Below, piece after piece: positions 57,209 through 64,000 of a stretch of 64,000 nucleotides of DNA. The position numbers and the translations under genes were made by a program. Each line of letters opens with the position of its first letter. The stretch's first letter is position 1. Location: contig BCJJ01000015.1 of the NCBI GenBank assembly GCA_039545355.1, positions 620,001 through 684,000 of the forward strand. Reading direction: 5' to 3'. This stretch comes from Trichosporon coremiiforme. Its lineage: Eukaryota > Basidiomycota > Tremellomycetes > Trichosporonales > Trichosporonaceae. The notes beneath the pieces are model-generated. The model saw only the letters and a list, made by a program, of their open reading frames with translations. It was not told where the DNA came from and ran no database searches.

Positions 57209-58621
57209 AGGCGGCGGACCCAGTCGTCCAAAGGGCTCGAAAATAGTCGCTCGTAGAGGGGATGAATGACAAGCTTCGTGAAGCTGATCGGCCAGGATCC
57301 ACAGCGCGGCTTGCTCGTCTGAAGTCTGTCATCCGCTTGTAGCTGTAGCGCTGCATCATCAGTGCCCACTGGAGCTTGAGCATGTCAGTATAATACTTTT
57401 CGCCTGTTGTGAATCAGTACAGACCCTGCCCACCGCCCAGCCAACACTAGGTAGCCCTTGCAAGCTCCATTTCAGAGCGGGCAGCCATGGCGCAGGACAT
57501 GAAGCTGAGTAGGTTACTGAACGAGATAGTCGATGATGCGTTTACAGAATGGTGGGCTGAGGAGTGTCAGATCCCGGACAATTGAGCGGGACCAAACAAG
57601 CGTGTTTGTTTTTGTTTACACTTTTTCAGGTCGCTCAGGCGCGAACTCAAAAAGCAGTCGCGTAATTCCCCGCCCTGGCGCCGCCTGGGTCCTCTGCAGA
57701 GGTCGACCGGGATTCACCGTAAACAAAGTTCGCTGGACGAGATCATGAGATCAGGAATGGGTTTAATGGGATCAGGCTGCGTACATTGCTCGTGAGACAG
57801 GCGATCATCCGGGCTGGCGAGGCGTATTCCGCGTAAATCACATGCCGGGATGACGAGATAGATAAGATCAAGCCGGGCCTTGATGGCTCTCACGCTCCCA
57901 TGTCCCACTGCACTGAGTACAAGGTTGGCTGGAAATCGAAGGGACTGCATGCATGGCTACGAGGCAGCTGGGTCGCTGCGCATCGAGTCAGAACACGAGC
58001 CGAGCACCAACCATCCCAACCAGGCAGTTTGGCCAGCCAAATGCAACCAGCCATCCTGGGCTGATGGCTCCAAAGCCGCAAGTGGTCAAGACCCCGCACC
58101 GACCGGTAAATGGAAAAGGTAAACAAACGCCACGGCGAAAACGACTGGAGTACTGGGCGAATTTCCTCTGCATGCTGCACAGAGTTATGGATATGTTATG
58201 CCTGTCACTCTTGCTTGTACCTTTCACACTCCAGTGCACGAACCGATAAACCCGCTCACCGACCCACCATCACGCTTCGTCCCTGCAATACTTGCGTCAG
58301 CATCCCGGTGTAATTCCGCGCACCGCTCTCAACGCACGCCCAGGCGCCCAGCCGTAACCGTGCAGCCGTGAAGCCTGCAACCGTGCGCGAGCCGCAGACG
58401 TGCTTCGGGCCGAGAACCGCGAGCCCTGCGAGCAAGAGCCCACAGGAGCCCACCCCGGCACGGCAGATCGCCTGGAGTGCGACGCTTGCGACGTTTTGAT
58501 CAGCGGAAGCTCAGTACAAGCTCTAGACAAGCTCGACGTACGATTCCCAGGCTGAACCTGGATCCGAAGCTCGAGGAGCTCGACGTCACCCGAAGCCGAA
58601 GCTGGGATAGAAGTAGCCAAA
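57209..58621. other. Intergenic region, possible extra exons at left
   Basis: Left part (to 57585) may hold exons of segment B. The rest, up to the start of the next gene, shows no coding frame, RNA or notable repeat. Confidence 0.4.
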
Positions 58622-60371
58622 ATGCGGGGGCCGGGTCTTGACACGATCCACTCTGCGCTCCGCTCGACGGCGTTCGACCTCCCCGTTAACGACAACGACC
58701 TCGCACGCGCTTGTCTCCTCGGCGCTGAAGTGCTCGGAATACAGGACCCCATAGGTGAGTTCTGGGGCAGCACCAGCTTCTCCTGGTCATCCCCCGCCTC
58801 TCGTCCCCTCGATCCGCGCTCGCGGTTCCTCCTTCCTCATTTCGCTCATCGTTCCTTCATCTGTGCTCGGACTTCCGGGTGATCGGAGCCCGGACTTTGC
58901 ACTGACGGAATGGAGAACGAGGGTGCTCATGTCAGATTGAGGGTGACGGCAGATCGAGATAGAGAGAATCGAGGGACAGCGATCTGAGCGACAAATGAAC
59001 TAATGCACAGACGAAATGCAGCTCGGACACCTGCGCGCGCCCGAACGTCCTTCGACGGCGAGGAGGCGGCTCGCGTCCCGCCCCTCCTCTGGCTTGTGGA
59101 CCGATGACCTAGCTACGCACCGGCGCGCGCCGCCTCCGCCGACTGGGGCCACATCTGCTCCTGTAACGCCTAGGAAGTCGCCGCTGAGGTCTACCGGAAA
59201 CACTCCGAGGGAGAAGGCATCGATGGAGAGGGCCGCAGTTGAGAAGAAGAAGGGGGAGGAGGTGCGACGGGCCACCCCTTCCCCGGCAGCACGGACAACA
59301 CCGCGGCGCGCCTCTGGCCCACGCAAAGCGCGCCCCTCATACCCGCCCCAGTCGCCTTCTCAGCGCGCGCGCAGTACGTCCGTTTCAATCTCGCCTCCGC
59401 GGACTCTGTCCCCCGTCCAAGTTCAGTCACAGCTGCCTCCTCCCCGGGCAGCTTCACCACGCCCAAAGTCGACGTCGCCCACCCCCTCACCTGCATTCAC
59501 CTCAGTCCTTGACCGTCCCCACCCCAGATCGCGTCCGAGGAGTGTCTCTCCCCCAAGCAGTATTCTCGTCACACCGACCGAAACCACATTCGTTCTTCCC
59601 TCTAACGTAACGCCGATCGCGTTCCCGGTTCCAGAGCCCACGCCCCCGACCTCTCCTACCAGTACCTTCTCGGCTCAGCAGCAGAGCCAGTCCCAGACGC
59701 CAAAAAAGTCAGCGTCTGAAGAATCGCAAACCACACCGACACAGAAATCAGTGAAGCAACTGAAGCAGCGCCCAGTCACTCTTCACTCGATCCAGTATCA
59801 CGACCTAGCTGACCTGGCCCGTTTGTCTCTCGACGACCCCCCACTTCCCTCAGAAATGAAACCACCCCCACTCCTCAAGCTTGCGGCACAGGGCAAACGA
59901 CCCGTGTACAACAGCGCGAGCGTCAACGCGCAGTTCAGCGCGCTTGTCCTCGTCAAGTCGAATACGCCAAGCATCTACGACTGTGCCGGGGGAAGTGCGA
60001 GCTGCTCCTCGCTTTCTGCGTCACTCCACAATGCCTCCATTTCCTCGCGGGGACACATGCGGACGCAATCTCACGGCCTGCCGTCACCAAGAACTCCGAA
60101 CACGCCCCGAACACCGCACACGCCGCCGCCGCAAACGGCCTTCCCGGGAGATGTGCCGAGTATAAGCGTGACGGCGCCGACGCCGAGCTCGCCCCGGTTC
60201 TCATTCAGCGCCCTGTTTCCCCAGAAAGCACACAAGCAAGCCTCGCCCTTGAGTCCCCAGAAGCGGCTAACGAGGCAAAGAAGAGTCAGCGCAGAGGCGA
60301 GCCAGTGGGCATGGGGAGCTAAGCGGGGATCATCGAGGCAGAGCTCCGGCGCAGGGCGGGCCGGAGAGTAG
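58622..60371 (+). CDS. Ser/Pro-rich disordered protein, two exons, unknown
   Basis: Exons 58622..58754 and 59011..60371 join in phase 1 (497 residues). The intron is 256 nt, with GTGAGT at the donor and CTAATGCACAG at the acceptor. The first exon (MRGPGLDTIHSALRSTAFDL onward) looks helical and is the only clearly folded part, with a second short segment near ~255-300 (LHSIQYHDLADLARLSLDDP). Everything else is low-complexity Ser, Pro, Thr and Arg with many SPxR, TPRTP and SQSQTP units. This is a typical disordered phosphoprotein, similar in composition but not in sequence to the 26441-28111 protein. No known domain. The C-terminus is basic (KRLTRQRRVSAEASQW). Confidence 0.75.
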
Positions 60372-60921
60372 CTAAGAGCTGAGCGAAGCGGCTTAGCTTG
60401 CACCTCCGTACCTCCCGGGGACTCTCTTGTCGCACTGTCAAAACGGCAACGGCCCTCGGATGGGCTCCCCTCTGTCGTCACTTGGGTTCTTCTGTTCCTC
60501 TCGTACTCTCTTCTCTTTCTGTTTTCTCGTCCTGCGTTCTCGCCATCAGTAGCCTCATTAGTAAATCCCACCATCGTCTCTCCTTATCAATATAGACTAT
60601 ACTAGCATCGCGCTCGCCTGCGCGCCTGTCATATCATAGATGTAAGCAATCGTATACTCCCGTCGCACATCCTCACATGCGCCGGACCTTGGTGTTGCTG
60701 CCCGCTTGGGGTGGCCAGCGGCTTGCAGACTTGCGGAGCGAGTCTGGCAAGTCCTGCGCCTTCATATCCGCCATGGCCCAAGCCCCCAACAGAGACTCAG
60801 GACCGGGGCAGCCCCGCGCTGCCCACGCAGCAAACGGGGCAGCGCGTGGTAGAGATAATGCGTACATACAGTTTGTGAATCTACTGACACTACGTCAAGG
60901 TATCTCAGACTTCACGCCGGC
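60372..60921. other. Convergent 3' flanks
   Basis: Terminator region between the Ser/Pro-rich gene (+) and the nucleoporin gene (-). No gene seen. Confidence 0.5.
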
Positions 60922-63900
60922 CTACTTCCTACGCAGGCTGCGGATCGGCCTGTCCCCTGTGTTGCCGGGTGCCGGGGCGCCAAAACTGAACCCGCCGCCA
61001 CCACCGGCGTTGTTATCGCTCGGCGGGGCACCGAAGGAGAACCCTCCGCTACCCCCCGACGCCGGGGCGGAGCCAAAGGAGAAACCAGAGGAGGCAGGAG
61101 CGGCGGGTTTGTCACCTGAAGGCGCGCCGAAAGTGAACCCGGAGCTGGTGGGTTTGTCACCCGCCGGCGCGCCGAAGGAGAAGCTCGACGAAGGCTGGGC
61201 GGAAGGAGTGGTAGAGCCGGGGGCCGGGTTCGAGCCGAAGCTGAAGCTACCCCCCGCCGCGCCGTTGGGCTTTGCGCCGAAGCCAGAGCCGAAGGCGGGC
61301 GTGTCGGCCTTCTTTTCGGTCGAGCCGAAAGAGAACGAGGCAGCGGGCTTGGGGGCGTCGGCCGTAACGGCGGACGCGAAGGAGGGCTTAGCGTCCCCTG
61401 AGCCAGAGCCGAAGGAGAAGGTCGAGCTGGGCTTGTCGTCCGTCTTGGCGGGGGCGCCGAAGGAGAACGACGAGGCAGGCTTGTCGGCGGGCTTGGCGGC
61501 GGCGGCAGCGGGGTTGGAGCCGAACCCGCCGAAACCAGAGGGCTGAGCGGCGGATGTCGAGCCGAACGAGAACGAAGTGGCGGGCTTGTCGTCCTTCTTC
61601 TCAGCAGCTGGAGTGGAGCCAAAGCCACCGAAGGTCGACCCCGGCTTGTCCGTTGTAGTGTTGGTGGTGGAACCGAAAGAGAACGAAATGGCGGGCTTAG
61701 GCGCCTCATCGGACTTGGGAGTTGAGGAGCCGAACGAGAAGCTAGAGGGAGGCTTGGGCGCCTCGTCCTTCTTCTCAGCCGCTGAACCGAATCCACCAAA
61801 GCCAGTGGAGGCGGGCTTGTCGGTAGCAGGAGTGGTAGTCGATCCGAACGAGAAGCTGGAGGCAGGCTTGGGTGTCTCGTCCTTCTTCTCAGCGGCAGGG
61901 GCGCCGAAAGAGAACCCGGAAGAGGCGGGCTTGGGCGCCTCATCAGTCTTGGGGGTGGTGAAACCGAAGGAAAATCCTCCGGCAGCGGGCTTAGGAGCCT
62001 CGCCGGTCTTAGGCGTCGAGCTGGAGCCGAACGAGAAGCTGGAAGCGGCCTTCTCAGCGGGCTTGTCGGCAGCCGGGGCTGTGGTCGAGCCGAACGAGAA
62101 CGTCGAGGCTGGCTTAGGCGCCTCGTCGGTCTTGGGGGTCGAGCTGGAGCCGAAGGAGAACGACGAGGACGATTTGGGTGCCTCGTCCTTCTTCTCCTCC
62201 GCCTTCGCCGGGGCGCCGAACGAGAAACCGCCGGTGGCAGCCTTAGGCGCCTCGTCCGTCTTGGGAGTCGAGGAACCAAACGAGAACGACGAGGTAGCCT
62301 TAGGAACCTCGTCCTTCTTCTCGGTAGTAGAGGCGCCAAACGAGAACCCTCCGGCGGCGGCGGGCTTAGAGGCGTCGTCCTTCTTCTCAGCAGCAGCAGG
62401 AGCACCAAAGCTGAACCCGGAGCTCGCGGGCTTGTCCTCCTTCTTCGCCGGAGCTCCAAAGCTGAATTCACCAGCTGCAGTCTTGGGCTCCTCCTTCTTC
62501 CCCTCGTCCTTCTTGGGCGCGCCAAAGCTGAACCCTCCCGCGGCAGGCTTAGGCTCCTCCTTCTTCTCCCCACTCATCGACGCAGTCGACGCAGCCCCAA
62601 ACGAGAACGCAGGCTTCTCCCCCGCGGCCGAAATGCTGCTCTTGGCCAGCGGCGAGCTGGCCTCGACCTTGGCGCTCTGGCTCAGCGCCCCTCCGACCGG
62701 GGACAGGGGCGTCTTGGGCACGGCAGCACTGACGCTGCGGTTCAGCTTGGCGATGAGCTCGTCGTGCCGTTTCGTCCTCCCCGCCTCGCTGAGTTGGCGG
62801 GGCTGGAACCGAATCGCGGAGGACGTTGAGCGATTCTTCCGAGCTGGGGAGCCCAGGTTCGCACCCGCGTACAGGCCCTTGCCCTTGTCGAGCTGGGGCG
62901 GGACGGACACCTTCCGACTCATGCCGATGCGGCCGTAGTGGCGCACTTTCGGGGCCTCTTTGACGGCGGGGGAGGCGGGCTGAGTTCGGGGAGCGGAGGG
63001 CGAGTCAGGCTGCCATCCCAGCCTCCCCGCTGCTTTCAGGTCATCATACTCGCTCTCCTGGACCCAGGCGCGGACGAGTTCCCCCGCTTCCTCGAGCGAA
63101 TCGGGGTGCGCACTGTCCAGAGGCATTTGGTACTTGCGTGCTGAGATGCGGAGCTCCTCGGCGCGGTACACTTCCTCGCTGTTCGCTTCGAACCACTTCA
63201 CGCCCGCCGCGTCGGTGAAGACCTTTCCGCGCAGTGTGCTGGGCACTTCGCCGTAGATTGGAAGTCCCTCGGGTCCGTCGACGCGGTGCAGTTTCGCATC
63301 AACGAGGGGGAGTTGCTGTACTGGCGTGCCCGTCTGGCTCTCCTTCTCCTCGGAGAGCTCAGGCGTAATGCGCTCCTCCTTGACAGAAACGTCCTCGTCC
63401 ATCTTCGCCTCCTTCTCGTCCTCGGAGTGGAAGTCCGAGTCGGAGAGGTCGAAGATCTTGCGCCGGCGCTTCCTTGGCTCGGCACTGTCGGCGGCGGAGC
63501 GCTTCGCTACCGCCCGCTTCTCGGGCAGCCCGTGCTTGATCACGTCCACGTCCATATCCTCCAGTTCGTGGATGTAGTCCATCTCCTCGTCCTCCTCCTC
63601 GTCCTCTTCCTCCAGCATCGCCTCCTTTCCCCTCCGTCTCCGCTGAAGGGGAGCTTCGTCCTCACTGTCCGAGGAATCGCCGCGCCCACGTTTCTTCTGC
63701 AGCTTGGCGCTGGACACATTGCGCGACACGCCACGCGACGCCTGTCTTGAGCCTTTACGGGTACTTGTGCCGGCAGGACGCGACGGTGCACGGAAGGACA
63801 GAGGGTACTTCTGCATCGCCCTGAGAGTTAGTCAAGAAGGTGAAGTGAACTCACGGCTCCTCGTCCACCTCGGGCTGGTCGAAGGGTTTCCGCCGCCGGG

Positions 63901-64000
63901 GGGAGTTATACTGCGCGGCAAGCTGGTCGAGGTCGCTCCGGCTCATGCGCCTGAGCTCGTGGACCGCGCGGCTGCCCCACTCGTGGATCTCGCGCTCGCG
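60922..64000 (-). CDS. FxFG-repeat nucleoporin, nuclear-basket type (5' truncated by the window)
   Basis: The last two exons are visible: 64000..63855 (open at the right edge) and 63820..60922, separated by a 34-nt intron ending CTAACTCTCAG. They code for 1014 residues. The N-terminal third is acidic/basic, with nuclear-localisation-like clusters (QRRRRGKE, EPRKRRRK) and an Asp/Glu run. Then come helical segments and a conserved-looking block (RKVSVPPQLDKGKGLYAGAN). The C-terminal ~560 residues hold about 25 FxFG repeats, nearly all FSFG, spaced by charged Lys/Glu/Asp/Pro linkers. FxFG repeats bind importin-beta-type receptors in the pore. Charged linkers and a C-terminal FG domain fit Nup1/Nup2/Nup60/Nup153-type basket nucleoporins; which one cannot be decided. 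The protein ends in a basic PIRSLRRK. Confidence 0.88.
60940..62620 (-). repeat. Coding tandem repeat array (FxFG units)
   Basis: About 25 units of 40-75 bp, each encoding a Phe-Ser-Phe-Gly core with an alternating AAEKKDEA or STPKTDEAPKPA linker. The near-identical units PKTDEAPKPA recur several times, showing expansion by recombination. Confidence 0.9.

Noticed and set aside
61577..62938. 453-codon plus-strand frame opposite the nucleoporin
   Set aside because: It is the mirror of the FxFG repeats: regular Glu-Pro-Asn-Glu-Lys units arise from the antisense of the repeated FSFG codons.

Overview
The window is nuclear DNA of a GC-rich basidiomycete yeast, most likely a tremellomycete (Trichosporonales or a relative). 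This assignment is inference. It rests on genes broken by many very short GT-AG introns, several only 33-40 nt, with a CTGAC/CTAAC branch motif almost touching the acceptor AG, and on a capsule-type GT90 glycosyltransferase, an ERG3 sterol desaturase, a fungal neutral trehalase and fungal-type nuclear pore genes. There is no sign of plasmid, viral or bacterial DNA. Exon boundaries were read by hand from splice signals and frame continuity. Every multi-exon model given as a CDS closes in frame, but none has been tested against transcripts.

Layout. 0-11 kb: three small unrecognised genes on the minus strand (one a single-pass membrane protein with a signal peptide, one with a central membrane segment), then a long PX-PH-HKD phospholipase D (4.9-10.5 kb, minus). 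11.8-16.3 kb: a GT90 capsule-type glycosyltransferase (+), ERG3 (+) and an intron-containing tRNA-Lys(CUU) (-). 17-28 kb is gene-dense: an F-box protein (+), an MTC5/WDR59-like SEA/GATOR2 subunit (-), a small two-helix membrane protein (+), an SWD3/WDR5-like WD40 protein (-) and a Ser/Pro-rich disordered protein (+). 28-31.5 kb is poorly resolved, with possible exons of an unrecognised gene. 31.5-40.6 kb: alpha-tubulin with six coding exons (-), a ten-exon monoglyceride-lipase-like hydrolase (-) and, divergently, a ten-exon neutral trehalase (+). 40.6-58.6 kb is sparse and repeat-bearing. It holds a GPI-anchored secreted protein (-), a methyltransferase with a long disordered N-terminus (+) and a head-to-head pair of diverged coding segments that share a sequence signature. 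58.6-64 kb: another Ser/Pro-rich protein (+) and an FxFG nucleoporin (-) whose 5' end lies beyond the right edge.

Functionally the genes are mostly housekeeping: membrane lipid signalling and sterol synthesis, trehalose mobilisation, TORC1/nutrient signalling, chromatin, microtubules and nuclear transport. They do not form a pathway cluster. The observations most worth checking are four ambiguous bases in alpha-tubulin, all at third codon positions (heterozygosity, hybrid genome or collapsed paralogue); the divergent pair of related unknown segments at 56-57.2 kb; two substitutions in the trehalase signatures; and the extremely short introns.
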